A stretch of 64,000 bases of DNA from Streptomyces chartreusis NRRL 3882 (GTDB lineage: Bacteria; Actinomycetota; Actinomycetes; Streptomycetales; Streptomycetaceae), in the NCBI RefSeq assembly GCF_900236475.1, contig NZ_LT963352.1, positions 2,170,001 through 2,234,000 on the forward strand. The letters are read 5' to 3'. A model generated the notes under the pieces. That model did not search any database. It saw only the letters and a list, made by a program, of their open reading frames with translations, and was not told the origin of the DNA. The position numbers and the translations under genes are program-made. Positions 44,192 through 53,585 of the stretch are shown here, in pieces (position 1 is the stretch's first letter; each line of letters starts with the position of its first letter).

Positions 44192-44239
44192 GTGACGGGC
44201 GTAACTGCTCGTGATCAAGCAATGTGACACCTGCGTAAC
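44192..44239 (+). promoter_or_regulatory. GlnR-like half-sites upstream of nitrate reductase
   Basis: GTGAC-N6-GTAAC at 44224-44239 has the exact half-site spacing of actinobacterial GlnR boxes; GTGAC (44192) and GTAAC (44201) lie further upstream. GlnR activates assimilatory nitrate genes in Streptomyces. The second half-site deviates from the usual GAAAC. Confidence 0.4.
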
Positions 44240-44262
44240 GGGACATTCGTACCGTCGAGGGC

Positions 44263-47200
44263 ATGACCACGACCCCCCGGCCGCAGCAGGAGACGCAAGC
44301 GGTGCGCACGGTCTGCTCGTACTGCGGTGTGGGCTGCGGTCTCGTGCTCGATGTGGCCATGGGGCCGGACGGGCGGCGCACGGTCCTGAAGGCGTCCGGC
44401 GACAAGGCGCACCCGGCGAACGCGGGCCGGCTGTGCACCAAGGGCGCGACCACGGCCGACCTGCTCGCCGCGCCCGGGCGGCTGACCACCGCGCTGGTCC
44501 GGGACGACCGGGGTGAGGAGCCGGTGCCCTCGCCCGTCGCCGACGCGATCGCCGAGACCGCCGCGCGGCTGCGGACGATCGTCGACGCGCACGGGCCGGA
44601 CGCGGTGGCCTTCTACGTGTCCGGGCAGATGAGCCTGGAGGCGCAGTACCTCGCGAACAAGCTGGCCAAGGGGTTCGTGCGGACGAACCAGATCGAGTCC
44701 AACTCGCGGTTGTGCATGGCGAGCGCGGGCACCGGCTACAAGCTGTCGCTGGGCGCGGACGGGCCGCCCGGCTCGTACGAGGACTTCGATCAGGCGGACG
44801 TCTTTCTCGTCATCGGCTCGAACATGGCGGACTGCCATCCGATCCTCTTCCTGCGGATGATGGAGCGGGTCAAGGCGGGCGCCAAGCTGATCGTCGTGGA
44901 TCCGCGGCGGACCGCCACCGCCGCCAGGGCCGATCTGTTCCTCCAGGTCCGGCCGGGGACCGACCTGGCGCTGCTGAACGGCCTGCTGCACCTGCTGCAC
45001 GCGGACGGGCACACCGACCCCGGTTTCGTCGCGGCCCACACCGAGGGCTGGGAGGACCTGCCCGGGTTCCTCGGCGACTACGCCCCGGCGGCGGTGGCGG
45101 AGATCACCGGGCTCGCCGAGGACGACATCCGCCGGGCGGCCAGGCTGATCGGCGAGGCCGGCACACAGTGGATGAGCTGCTGGACCATGGGGCTGAACCA
45201 GTCCACCCACGGCACCTGGAACACCAACGCCCTGGTCAACCTGCATCTGGCGACGGGCGCGATCTGCCGTCCGGGCGCCGGGCCGTTCTCCCTCACCGGC
45301 CAGCCCAACGCCATGGGCGGGCGCGAGATGGGCTACATGGGCCCGGGGCTGCCGGGGCAGCGGTCGGTGCTCGTGGCTCAGGAGCGGGCGTTCACCGAGG
45401 AGGTGTGGGAGCTGCCGCCGGGGACCCTGCGGGCCGACGGGGTCGGGCAGGGCACCGTCGAGATGTTCCGGAAGATGGCCGACGGTGAGATCAAGGCCTG
45501 CTGGATCATCTGCACCAACCCCGTCGCCTCGGTCGCCAACCGGCGTACGGTCATCGAGGGCCTGGAGGCCGCCGAGTTCGTCGTCACGCAGGACGTGTTC
45601 GCGGACACCGAGACGAACGCGTACGCCGACGTCGTCCTGCCCGGCGCGATGTGGACCGAGGCGGAGGGCGTCTTCGTCAACAGCGAGCGCAACCTCACGC
45701 TGACCCGGGCCGCCGCCGATCCGCCCGGGGAGGCGATGGCCGACTGGCGGATCATCGCGGAGGTCGCGTGCGCGATGGGGTACGAGAAGGGGTTCTCGTA
45801 CGACAGCGCCGAGCAGGTCTTCGAGGAGATCCGGCGGTTCCACAACCCGAAGACGCAGTGGGACCTGCGCGGTGTCTCCTATGAGCGGCTGCGCCGGACG
45901 CCCGTGCAGTGGCCGGCCGCGCGGGAGGACGGGCCCGAGCGCAATCCCGTCCGGTACGTGGGTGACGACGGGCTGCGGTTCCCGACGGCGAGCGGCCGTG
46001 CCGTCTTCTTCGCCCGGCCGCACCTGCCCGCCGCCGAGATGCCGGACGACGACTACCCGTTCGTGCTCAACACCGGGCGGGTGCAGCACCAGTGGCACAC
46101 GCTCACCAAGACCGGGAAGGTCGCCAAGCTCAACAAGCTGAACCCCGGGCCCTTCGTGGAGCTCCATCCGCGGGACGCGGACGCGCTCGGGGTCGTGGAG
46201 GGCGATCTGGTCGAGGTCGCCTCGCGGCGCGGGCGGGCCGTGCTGCCGGCGGTGGTCACGGACCGGGTGCGGCCGGGCTGCTGCTTCGCGCCCTTCCACT
46301 GGAACGACCTGTTCGGCGAGTACCTGAGCATCAACGCGGTGACGAGCGACGCGGTGGATCCGCTGTCGTTCCAGCCGGAGTTCAAGGTGTGTGCCGTTTC
46401 GCTGGCGAAGGTGGCGACGCCCGTTGCGACGCCCGGGTCCGAGGAACCCGTCGCGGCCCTGACGCCCACCGTGGTCACCCCGGGCGGCGCCGACCCCTTC
46501 GGTCTGGAGCCCTCCCCTCCCCCGGTCCTGTCCGCCCAGGAACGCCAGTACCTCACCGGCTTCCTCGCCGGGCTCGGCTCGGGCGCCCCCGGCGTTCCGG
46601 TGCTCCCGCCCGACGCGCCCTTCACGCCCGAGCACGCCCTGTGGGTCAACGGGGTCCTCGCCGGCATGTACTCGCGCTCGGCGCCACCGGCCGCCCCCGC
46701 GAGGGAGCCGGCCGGCCGTGAGGTCGTGGTGCTGTGGGCCTCGCAGACGGGGAACGCCGAGGAGTTCGCCGCCGCCACCGCCGCGCGGCTGACCGAGACC
46801 GGGCACCGTACGAGCCTCGTCGGCATGGACGAGGCGGACGTCGCCGCGCTCGCCCGCACTGCGGACCTGCTCTTCATCACCAGCACCTTCGGGGACGGTG
46901 ACGCGCCCGACAACGGCACCGGCTTGTGGGACACGCTCTCCGGCGAAGGGGCCCCGCGGCTTGAGGGTGTGCGGTACGCCGTGCTCGCCTTCGGCGACTC
47001 CTCGTACGACGACTTCTGCGGGCACGGGCGCCGGCTGGACGCGCGGCTCGACGAGCTGGGCGCGGTGCGGCTGGCCCCGCGTACGGACTGCGAGCCGGAC
47101 TACGAGCCCTCTGCCGGGGCGTGGCTCGACCAGGTGCTCTCGGCGCTCGGCGGCACCACCGCGGAAGAGCGCAAGCCCGAGCCCGAGCCGAAGCCCAAGT

Positions 47201-48330
47201 CCGAGCCCAAGTCCAAGCCCGCCGCCACGATCGCCCGGCTCGTCGGCAACCGGCTGCTCAGCCGGCCCGGCGCGGGCAAGGAGGTCCGGCGGTTCACCTT
47301 CGACACCAGCGGGACGGACCTGGCGTACGAGGCCGGGGACGCACTCGGCGTGCGTCCGGTCAACGCGCCCGCCCTCGTGGCGGAGTGGCTGGCGGTGACC
47401 GGGCTGGACGCCGGGGCGGCCGTCGAGGTGGCCGGTGTGGGCGAGGTGCCGTTCGCCGAGGCGCTGGGCCGGCACCTCGACATCACGAAGATCACCCCGG
47501 ACCTGCTGCGGTTCGTCGCCGAACGGGCCCGGGACAAGCACCAGTTGCGCAGGCTGCTGCGGCCCGACAACAAGGACGGGCTGGCGCAGTGGTGCTGGGG
47601 GCGGCAGGCCGTGGACGTGGTCGCCGAGTACGCGGTGCGGGCGAGCGCCGAGGAGTGGGCCGGGGTGCTGCGCAAGCTCCAGCCGCGGCTGTACTCCATA
47701 TCGTCCAGCCCGCTGGTCGATCCGCATCAGGTGTCGCTGACGGTGTCCGTGGTGCGGTACGAGAACCTGCACGGCCGTCCGCGCGGCGGGGTCTGCTCGC
47801 CGTTCCTCGCCGACGCCGGGGCGGACACCGAGGTGCCGGTGTTCGTGCAGCGCTCGCCGCACTTCCGGCCCCCGGCCGACGCGTCGACGCCGATGGTCAT
47901 GGTCGGCCCCGGCACCGGCGTCGCGCCGTTCATCGGTTTCCTCCAGGAGCGGCGGGCCCTCGGGCACCGGGCCCCCAACTGGCTGTTCTTCGGCGAGCAG
48001 CACCGCGCGACGGACTTCTACTACGAGGACGAGCTGACGGCTCTGCTCGACGAGGGCACCCTCACCCGTCTGGACACCGCCTTCTCCCGCGACCAGCGCA
48101 ACAAGGTGTACGTACAGGACCGGATGCGCGAGCACGGGCCGGAGCTGTGGCACTGGCTGTGCGACGGCGCCCGCTTCTACGTCTGCGGCGACGCCTCCCG
48201 CATGGCCAGGGACGTGGACCGGGCCCTGCGGGACATCGCGGTGGCGCACGGCGGGCTGAGCGAGGCGGAGGCCGCCGCGTACGTGAAACACCTCGCGGCG
48301 GACAAGCGGTACGTACGGGACGTGTACTGA
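44263..48330 (+). CDS. Assimilatory nitrate reductase fused to a flavodoxin/FAD (CPR-type) reductase
   Basis: A 1355-aa self-contained electron-transfer enzyme. Residues 19-63 bind a [4Fe-4S] cluster (CSYCGVGC plus RLCTKG). Residues 63-720 are the Mo-bis-MGD catalytic part; NSRLCMAS carries the Mo-ligating Cys of Nas/Nap enzymes. Residues about 820-960 are a flavodoxin ([12 protein letters not shown]). A charged [16 protein letters not shown] linker (about 970-985) joins the FAD/NADPH domains: [18 protein letters not shown], and the C-terminal YVRDVY. It reduces nitrate to nitrite with NAD(P)H without separate subunits. Annotated in actinobacteria as bifunctional nitrate reductase/sulfite reductase flavoprotein. 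No nitrite reductase is nearby. Confidence 0.92.
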   Translation: MTTTPRPQQETQAVRTVCSYCGVGCGLVLDVAMGPDGRRTVLKASGDKAHPANAGRLCTKGATTADLLAAPGRLTTALVRDDRGEEPVPSPVADAIAETAARLRTIVDAHGPDAVAFYVSGQMSLEAQYLANKLAKGFVRTNQIESNSRLCMASAGTGYKLSLGADGPPGSYEDFDQADVFLVIGSNMADCHPILFLRMMERVKAGAKLIVVDPRRTATAARADLFLQVRPGTDLALLNGLLHLLHADGHTDPGFVAAHTEGWEDLPGFLGDYAPAAVAEITGLAEDDIRRAARLIGEAGTQWMSCWTMGLNQSTHGTWNTNALVNLHLATGAICRPGAGPFSLTGQPNAMGGREMGYMGPGLPGQRSVLVAQERAFTEEVWELPPGTLRADGVGQGTVEMFRKMADGEIKACWIICTNPVASVANRRTVIEGLEAAEFVVTQDVFADTETNAYADVVLPGAMWTEAEGVFVNSERNLTLTRAAADPPGEAMADWRIIAEVACAMGYEKGFSYDSAEQVFEEIRRFHNPKTQWDLRGVSYERLRRTPVQWPAAREDGPERNPVRYVGDDGLRFPTASGRAVFFARPHLPAAEMPDDDYPFVLNTGRVQHQWHTLTKTGKVAKLNKLNPGPFVELHPRDADALGVVEGDLVEVASRRGRAVLPAVVTDRVRPGCCFAPFHWNDLFGEYLSINAVTSDAVDPLSFQPEFKVCAVSLAKVATPVATPGSEEPVAALTPTVVTPGGADPFGLEPSPPPVLSAQERQYLTGFLAGLGSGAPGVPVLPPDAPFTPEHALWVNGVLAGMYSRSAPPAAPAREPAGREVVVLWASQTGNAEEFAAATAARLTETGHRTSLVGMDEADVAALARTADLLFITSTFGDGDAPDNGTGLWDTLSGEGAPRLEGVRYAVLAFGDSSYDDFCGHGRRLDARLDELGAVRLAPRTDCEPDYEPSAGAWLDQVLSALGGTTAEERKPEPEPKPKSEPKSKPAATIARLVGNRLLSRPGAGKEVRRFTFDTSGTDLAYEAGDALGVRPVNAPALVAEWLAVTGLDAGAAVEVAGVGEVPFAEALGRHLDITKITPDLLRFVAERARDKHQLRRLLRPDNKDGLAQWCWGRQAVDVVAEYAVRASAEEWAGVLRKLQPRLYSISSSPLVDPHQVSLTVSVVRYENLHGRPRGGVCSPFLADAGADTEVPVFVQRSPHFRPPADASTPMVMVGPGTGVAPFIGFLQERRALGHRAPNWLFFGEQHRATDFYYEDELTALLDEGTLTRLDTAFSRDQRNKVYVQDRMREHGPELWHWLCDGARFYVCGDASRMARDVDRALRDIAVAHGGLSEAEAAAYVKHLAADKRYVRDVY

Positions 48331-48446
48331 GCGGGCCGCGACTCCTTGGCGGTTCCTGAGGCGCACGCAGGTCCTTACTCGCCTCACACCCGTCTCTTCA
48401 CCACCGTCCGGGCCCCGCTCACCGGCGGCGATTAGCGTCCTTCGGC

Positions 48447-50177
48447 GTGTACTCGGCAGAAACCACGCTGGTGGTGCCCGGCCCGCGCACGCAGTCGGCG
48501 GCGTCCGTGCCGCCGTCCCCGGCCCAGTGGCACCGCGTCCTGACCCTGCTCGCCGACATCAGTCTGCTGATCGGCACCCGTGCGGTGTGGGCGACGGCGG
48601 CCAGTCACCGGCCGGCCGTGGCCGCGGTGATCTCGGTGTGCTATGCCTCGATCCTGGCGTGCGGGGTGCTGACTCTGGTCGTCCGCCGGGAACGGTCACT
48701 GGCGCGGGTGGACCTGTGCGTGCTGGTGACGGGTGTGACGCTCGCCCTGTGCGCGTGGATCATGCTGCACCGGGGTTCCGACGAGGCGCTGCTCACCACG
48801 CAGGCGGCACGGGAGGTGGCCGCGGGGCATCCGGTGTACGGACAGCCGTGGCCCTGGCTCTTCGGCCACGGCGTGGCCCTCACCCCGACGGTGACCGGGG
48901 GCTACGACCTCACCTACGGCTATCCGCCGTTGGCCCCGCTGCTGGCCGTGCCGCTGCTGTGGCTGGGCCACGGCGGCACTCCGGCGACGGCGGTGAGCAC
49001 GGGCGCGCTGGTCGCCGGCACGGTCGTGCTGTGGCGGATGCTGCCGGCGCCGTGGCGGTCGGCGGCGACCATGGTGTGTCTGGGCTTCGGGATGCTTCCG
49101 TCGTACGGGCGGCTCGGCTACCCGGCCGTCGTGGCCCTGGCCCTGCTGGTGCCGGTGGTGGTGCGCTGGCCCCGCATCGGCGCGGGCGGGCGGCTCCGGG
49201 CGGCCGGTCTGGCACGGGCCGCATGCCTGGGGGCGGCGTGCGCGGCACAGCAACTCCCCTGGTTCCTGGCACCGTTCCTGCTGGCCGGGATCTACGCGGT
49301 GCGCCGCGGCGAACTGGGCGGCCGGGCCGCGGCGCTGGTGGTGCTGCGGTTCGCCGGGGCCGCGGCGACCGTGTGGCTGCTGATCAACACCTACTTCGCC
49401 GTCAGCGAGCCGGGCACCTGGCTGACGGGGATCGCCCTGCCGCTGACGCAGGGCGCGGTGCTGCACGGGCAGGGCGTGGTGGACATCTCGCTGTACCTGA
49501 CCGACGGCAGTGACCGGCTCGACTGGTACTCCTCCGCGAGCCTGCTGCTGCTCGCCGGCCTGCTCGCGCTGTTCGTGCTGTTCGTACGGCGCCTGGGGCC
49601 GGCCGCGACGGTCCTGCCCTGGTGTGCCTTCTATCTGGCGACCCGCTCCCAGGACGGCTACTACCTGTTGATGACGCCGTTGTGGCTGGCGGCGGCCGTC
49701 ACCGCGCCCGCGTCGGCCTTCGCCGGGGCGTGGCAGCCCCGTCCGCGGTCGCTGTCGGGCCCGCGGCGCCGCCCGGCCCGGATCGCCCTGACGGTGCTGC
49801 TGCTCATGCCCGCGCTGGGTGGCGCGGCCGTGGCGGCGACGGGCACGCCGCCCCTGCGGATGCGGGTCGTCGCGGTCCGCCACGCCACCGCGGCCACCGT
49901 CTCCCGCCTCACGCTGCAGGTCACCAACACGGACGGCACGGCCCTCGCCCCGCACTTCACCCTGACCATGGGCCAGGGCATGGACCCGTACTGGAAGGTC
50001 GTCCGGGGGCCGCGCAGTCTGCCCGGGCATGCCACCGCCCGCTATGAACTCCGGCCGCCCTCGGGCCGGTTCACCCTGCCCCGGCCGGGGGCCCGGATCC
50101 GCCTGCGCGCGTTCACGGCGTCGCCGCAGACCCTGTCGAGCGCGGATGTGCAGCAGGCGGTGCACCGAACGGGCTGA
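48447..50177 (+). CDS. Polytopic membrane protein, GT-C-like
   Basis: A 576-aa integral membrane protein with about 10-11 transmembrane helices, an extracytoplasmic loop after helix 3 (HRGSDEALLTTQAAREVAAG, then YDLTYGYPPLAPLLAV) and a soluble C-terminal beta domain (about 480-576). The topology and the Asp/Tyr-containing loops resemble GT-C glycosyltransferases such as DUF2029/mannosyltransferase relatives, but no decisive catalytic motif is seen. GTG start at 48447. It is monocistronic. Confidence 0.65.
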   Translation: MYSAETTLVVPGPRTQSAASVPPSPAQWHRVLTLLADISLLIGTRAVWATAASHRPAVAAVISVCYASILACGVLTLVVRRERSLARVDLCVLVTGVTLALCAWIMLHRGSDEALLTTQAAREVAAGHPVYGQPWPWLFGHGVALTPTVTGGYDLTYGYPPLAPLLAVPLLWLGHGGTPATAVSTGALVAGTVVLWRMLPAPWRSAATMVCLGFGMLPSYGRLGYPAVVALALLVPVVVRWPRIGAGGRLRAAGLARAACLGAACAAQQLPWFLAPFLLAGIYAVRRGELGGRAAALVVLRFAGAAATVWLLINTYFAVSEPGTWLTGIALPLTQGAVLHGQGVVDISLYLTDGSDRLDWYSSASLLLLAGLLALFVLFVRRLGPAATVLPWCAFYLATRSQDGYYLLMTPLWLAAAVTAPASAFAGAWQPRPRSLSGPRRRPARIALTVLLLMPALGGAAVAATGTPPLRMRVVAVRHATAATVSRLTLQVTNTDGTALAPHFTLTMGQGMDPYWKVVRGPRSLPGHATARYELRPPSGRFTLPRPGARIRLRAFTASPQTLSSADVQQAVHRTG

Positions 50178-50195
50178 ACCCGCGCCGGGGTCGTG

Positions 50196-50711
50196 TCAGC
50201 CGCTGGTCCGGACGAAGCGCAGGCCGGCGGTGACCGTGGTCAGGCCGCGGATCATGCCCAGCTGGTTCCAGCCCATGCCGAACTGGTCCCGGTCCACGCT
50301 GAACTCCGTCTCCAGCGTGAGCCCCGTGGCGTTCCCGTCCTTCAGTCGGGCGGTGAGGGACAGCGGCCTGCTGACGCCGCGCACGGTGAGCTGACCGACG
50401 ATGTGCACCTGGTCGCCGTCGCGCAGCTCGGCGCTGCGGGCCACGAAGGTGATCTCGGGGTGGTGGTCGGCGTCGAAGAAGTCGGCGGACCTCAGGTGGG
50501 TGTCGCGCTTGGCGTTCTTGGTGTCGAGGGAGGCGACGTCGAAGGTCAGGGTGCCGACGGCGGACCCGTCGGACCGGACCTCGCCCGAGCCGCTGATCGC
50601 GCCGAACGTGCCCTTCACGGTGACCAGGCCCCACATGGTCTTGTGCCGGATGCCGACGGTCGAAGCGGTCGTGTCGAGCTGCCACAGTCCGGTTTCCACG
50701 GCGACGGTCAT
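50196..50711 (-). CDS. YceI-family lipid/isoprenoid-binding protein
   Basis: A 171-aa beta-barrel protein: GLWQLDTTASTVGIRHKTMWG, TFDVASLDTKNAKRDTHLRSADFFDAD, HHPEITFVA, and GQLTVRGVSRPLSL are YceI hallmarks. Members bind polyprenoids or other amphiphiles; this one lacks a signal peptide and is cytosolic. GGAGGA precedes ATG 50711. It is divergent from a MarR gene, sharing three operator copies. Confidence 0.9.
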   Translation of the reverse strand: MTVAVETGLWQLDTTASTVGIRHKTMWGLVTVKGTFGAISGSGEVRSDGSAVGTLTFDVASLDTKNAKRDTHLRSADFFDADHHPEITFVARSAELRDGDQVHIVGQLTVRGVSRPLSLTARLKDGNATGLTLETEFSVDRDQFGMGWNQLGMIRGLTTVTAGLRFVRTSG

Positions 50712-50732
50712 GATCTTCCTCCACTCATATCG

Positions 50733-50800
50733 TCCAAATTTGGATGACTGCACGCTAGCGTCTCGTCCAAAATTGAACAACCCTCTTCTCCAAATTTGGA
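50733..50800. promoter_or_regulatory. Three MarR operator copies in the yceI-marR divergent promoter
   Basis: Perfect palindrome TCCAAATTTGGA at 50733-50744 and at 50789-50800, plus a degenerate copy TCCAAAATTGAA at 50766-50777. The sites flank both promoters, so the MarR protein should repress itself and yceI. Confidence 0.75.
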
Positions 50801-50819
50801 CGACAGGTACGCTGGATGC

Positions 50820-51323
50820 ATGGCCGACCCCCAGGAGCACCCCGCCGACCTGCCCGAATGCCCGTTCACCGAGGGCAGCGGGCTGCTGCCGGCGGAGCTG
50901 CGCGCCTGGATGCTGGTGCTCGCCGCGACCGGGGCCGTGGAGCAGCGGCTGCGCTCGGTCGTGAAGGAGAAGCTGGACGTCTCGCACGACGAGTTCCTGA
51001 TCCTGTGCCTGCTCGCGGAGCAGCCCGAGGGCGGCCTGCGCATGACGCGCGTCGCGGAGCTCCTGGGCCGCCCGAAGACCCGCCTCACCTACCAGATCGC
51101 CTGCCTCCAGCACGCCGGCCTCGTCACCCGCAGGTCGGTGTGCGGCGACAGGCGCGGTGTCGAGGTCACCCTCACCGACAAGGCCCGCCGCCTCCTGACC
51201 GAGGCCTCCGGCCCGCTCGCCGAGACGGTGACGCAGTCCCTCGCCCGCTTCATGGGCCCGGACCAGCGGGAGGCGCTGTGCGCGCTGGTGCCGGACCTCG
51301 CCGAGGAGTCCCGCCCGGACTGA
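50820..51323 (+). CDS. MarR-family transcriptional regulator
   Basis: A 167-aa winged-helix regulator with the MarR layout: KEKLDVSHDEFLILCLLAEQPEGGLRM, recognition helix in LLGRPKTRLTYQIACLQHAG, wing RRSVCGDRRGVEVTLTDKARRLL. It has Cys27 and further cysteines (C69, C109, C121 region) that could sense oxidants, though no known redox motif is clear. It is autoregulated through TCCAAATTTGGA sites. ATG 50820 chosen. Confidence 0.88.
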   Translation: MADPQEHPADLPECPFTEGSGLLPAELRAWMLVLAATGAVEQRLRSVVKEKLDVSHDEFLILCLLAEQPEGGLRMTRVAELLGRPKTRLTYQIACLQHAGLVTRRSVCGDRRGVEVTLTDKARRLLTEASGPLAETVTQSLARFMGPDQREALCALVPDLAEESRPD

Positions 51324-51751
51324 GGGAGGTCCGGGAGCCGGAGACGCCGGTCGCGGCGGCCCGACTAAACGGAATCGGAACCTCCAGCACATCTGCACAC
51401 GGTTCGCCAGGACGCCGGGGGACGGCACGCAGGGCGCCAAGTCAGTGCCGTGGCACGGGGATTTGGCGCCGAAGTGCCCGCTTCGGGAATCGGGGCGCAA
51501 TACCCGTGCGCACGACGGGGCGACAGGGTGTGTGAAGAAGTGGGCGCATTTCGTGTGCCCGTGGTCATGGTGGTGAAGACGGTCACCGAAAGGCGCGGTG
51601 CGGTGCCGGGAGGCGGCTGGAACTTTTCTCCCGCGGAGTGCTTTGATCCTGCGCACGGCGGAGCCGTCGGTGCGGAATCTCGGTTCTGAACTCGGCAACC
51701 CCCCACGCTCGCCGCCATTGCGAGATATTCACGCGAAGGGAAACACCTCCA
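51324..51751. other. 428-bp gene-free region upstream of a small peptide gene
   Basis: No credible coding region on either strand. It ends with the promoter/leader of the double-glycine peptide gene (AT-rich GAGATATTCACGCGAAGGGAAA just before 51752). I see no riboswitch fold or repeat. Confidence 0.5.
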
Positions 51752-51976
51752 ATGAACCTCACCTCTCGGGTCGACATCGCCGAGCTGTCCGACGCCGACC
51801 TGGAGACCGTCTCCGGCGGTATGGCGGGCGGCGCCTCCGTGGGCCTCGTGGGCAGCCTCTCCAGCGGCCTGGTCGAGCCCCTGACCGCGGGCGTCTGCGC
51901 CGACCTCCAGGGGTCCCTGTCGTCGGACGGCGCCTCGGCCGGCGGCAGCGCTGCCGTTCACACGACGTCGCTCTGA
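51752..51976 (+). CDS. Orphan double-glycine-type leader peptide (RiPP/bacteriocin-like precursor)
   Basis: A 74-aa product. The N-terminal leader MNLTSRVDIAELSDADLETV ends in SGG, matching the LSDxDLExVSGG leader of peptides cut by C39-type transporters. The predicted 50-residue core (MAGGASVGLVGSLSSGLVEP onward) is Gly/Ser-rich, has one Cys and repeats a GSLSS motif. GAAGG precedes the ATG; a strong hairpin follows. There is no modification enzyme or C39 transporter in the window. Confidence 0.65.
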   Translation: MNLTSRVDIAELSDADLETVSGGMAGGASVGLVGSLSSGLVEPLTAGVCADLQGSLSSDGASAGGSAAVHTTSL

Positions 51977-51989
51977 CGGCATCCGCGCT

Positions 51990-52018
51990 AAGGGCCCCGG
52001 GACGCGTTCCCGGGGCCT
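51990..52018 (+). terminator. Strong hairpin after the double-glycine peptide gene
   Basis: AAGGGCCCCGGGA and TTCCCGGGGCCTT fold around a 4-nt loop, with one bulged base, 14 bp past the stop. Confidence 0.7.
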
Positions 52019-52179
52019 TCGCCGTACCCGGGCGCTTCCCCACGGTCGCAAAGGTGGGGAATTCGCGAAGCTCGTGACGGAATTCTGGACACGACGGGGG
52101 TGGGTAACACCGCGGCACGGCATGACGCAGACTTACACGGGCCCCTCAGACCCGGCTGTAAAGCGTTAGGACAAACCCT

Positions 52180-52353
52180 GTGAAACCCGACTTGACCCGG
52201 ACCGAAGAACTTCCGATCTACGAAAGCCTCATACGCGAACGCGGCGACGTCGTCGAGGAGGCTCGCGTCGTCGCCGAAGAGACGCAGCACCAGATGACGC
52301 AGGCCCTGAACGGGCACGCACCGGTCCAGCAGGAACCCAGCCCCCAGCAGTAG
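52180..52353 (+). CDS. 57-aa hypothetical protein
   Basis: GTG start with AGGA upstream. The product begins MKPDLTRTEELPIYESLIRE, followed by an acidic amphipathic helix (VVEEARVVAEETQHQMTQAL) and a Pro/Gln-rich tail. No Cys, no leader-peptide cleavage signal, no membrane segment. It is separated from the upstream peptide gene by a terminator, so it is probably independent. Function unknown. Confidence 0.55.
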   Translation: MKPDLTRTEELPIYESLIRERGDVVEEARVVAEETQHQMTQALNGHAPVQQEPSPQQ

Positions 52354-52356
52354 GCC

Positions 52357-53475
52357 TCACGCCCGGGCATCGCCCCGCGGCGGGGCCGCGTTCCCCGTGC
52401 CGAAGGCCCACGCCATCCCCGGTTCCGTCACACAGCGGAAGACCCGCCGCACGGACGGCGTGCACAGCGCTGTGACGACCACGGCCGCGACCAGGGTGGC
52501 GGCGAGCACGCCGACGGGTCCGTGGACCCAGGCCGGCTCGTACCAGCCCCCGTACGTGGCGGCCTGCGCGACGAAACCGTGCAGCAGATAGCCGTACAGC
52601 GTGCCCGCGCCCAGCACGGTGAACCACGTCCGGCGCCCGGGCACCCAGGCGAGGAAGCAGGCGACCAGGACGGCCGAGCAGCCGAAGGCCGCCAGTGTCA
52701 TCACGGGCCCGTACCAGAACGGGGCGGCCAGTTCCCGGGCGCTGTCGGCGTGGAAGAACCAGGCGTAGTTCATCCGCGGCACCGCCCAGTACGCCACACC
52801 CAGCGCGCAGACGCCCACCGGTACGGCGAGGATCCGCGCCTGCCGCCGGCGCACCAGCCGGAAGTGCTCCGGCCGCAGCAGCAGGCCGGCCACGAAGTAC
52901 GGCAGGAACTGAAGCGTGCGCTGGAGGTCGAGGTCGTGCCCGATGGACGGCGAGAGCGTCGCCAGCATCGCGATGACGAGGGCCGTCGGCAGCGGCCACC
53001 GCACATGCCGCCAGAGGGGCGTCGTCAGCCGCCAGACGAACAACGCCGCCAGGAACCAGGTCAGATACAGCGGATCCAGCAGGCTGACCGGGCGGTCGGG
53101 GTCCTGGCTGGTCCACCGGGTGAACAGGGTGTACGCCGTCTCGAACACCACGTACGGCACGGCGACACCGGTGACCAGGCGTTTGAGGCGCGCCGGGCTC
53201 CCGTCGAAGGTGCGCGAGAAGTAGCCGGAGACGATGATGAACGCCGGCATGTGGAACGCGTAGACGAGCATGTAGAGCGCGGTGACGGCCCTGCTGCCCG
53301 ACCGCAGCGGCTCCCAGGCGTGTCCCACCGCCACCAGCACGATCGCCAGGTACTTGGCGTTGTCGAAGAACGCGTCCCGCTGCCGCGCCGGGCGGGCCGC
53401 AGCGCCCCGTTCCGTTCCCCGCGGGGCCCCGGTCCCTTCGGCCACCGGGCGGGCCGTCGTCACCGTGTCACTCAC
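52357..53475 (-). CDS. Acyltransferase-3 family membrane protein
   Basis: A 372-aa protein with about 10 transmembrane helices. Family features: FFDNAKYLAIVLVAVGHAWEPL (the conserved membrane His), YAFHMPAFIIVSGYF, and LWFLAALFVWRL-like TWFLAALFVW. Members acetylate or acylate sugars of polysaccharides, peptidoglycan or natural products. GTG 53475 follows GGGAGG; an in-frame start at 53556 would add 27 residues. It is convergent with the 57-aa gene. Confidence 0.82.
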   Translation of the reverse strand: MSDTVTTARPVAEGTGAPRGTERGAAARPARQRDAFFDNAKYLAIVLVAVGHAWEPLRSGSRAVTALYMLVYAFHMPAFIIVSGYFSRTFDGSPARLKRLVTGVAVPYVVFETAYTLFTRWTSQDPDRPVSLLDPLYLTWFLAALFVWRLTTPLWRHVRWPLPTALVIAMLATLSPSIGHDLDLQRTLQFLPYFVAGLLLRPEHFRLVRRRQARILAVPVGVCALGVAYWAVPRMNYAWFFHADSARELAAPFWYGPVMTLAAFGCSAVLVACFLAWVPGRRTWFTVLGAGTLYGYLLHGFVAQAATYGGWYEPAWVHGPVGVLAATLVAAVVVTALCTPSVRRVFRCVTEPGMAWAFGTGNAAPPRGDARA

Positions 53476-53585
53476 GGGCCCTCCCGAAGAAGCCGGAACC
53501 GGCTGTGCCTCGTCTTGCCCGGGATAAGGGGGTGGCGTCTGCGCAGAACATCGCACGCACCCTAATCACAGGGCCGTGCCCCGGT

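Noticed and set aside
47160..47230. Microsatellite-like repeat in the nitrate reductase gene
   Set aside because: Simply codes for the Lys/Pro/Glu linker between domains.
44215..48387. 1390-codon minus-strand frame opposite the nitrate reductase
   Set aside because: No conserved motif, biased composition; the plus-strand protein has all catalytic signatures.
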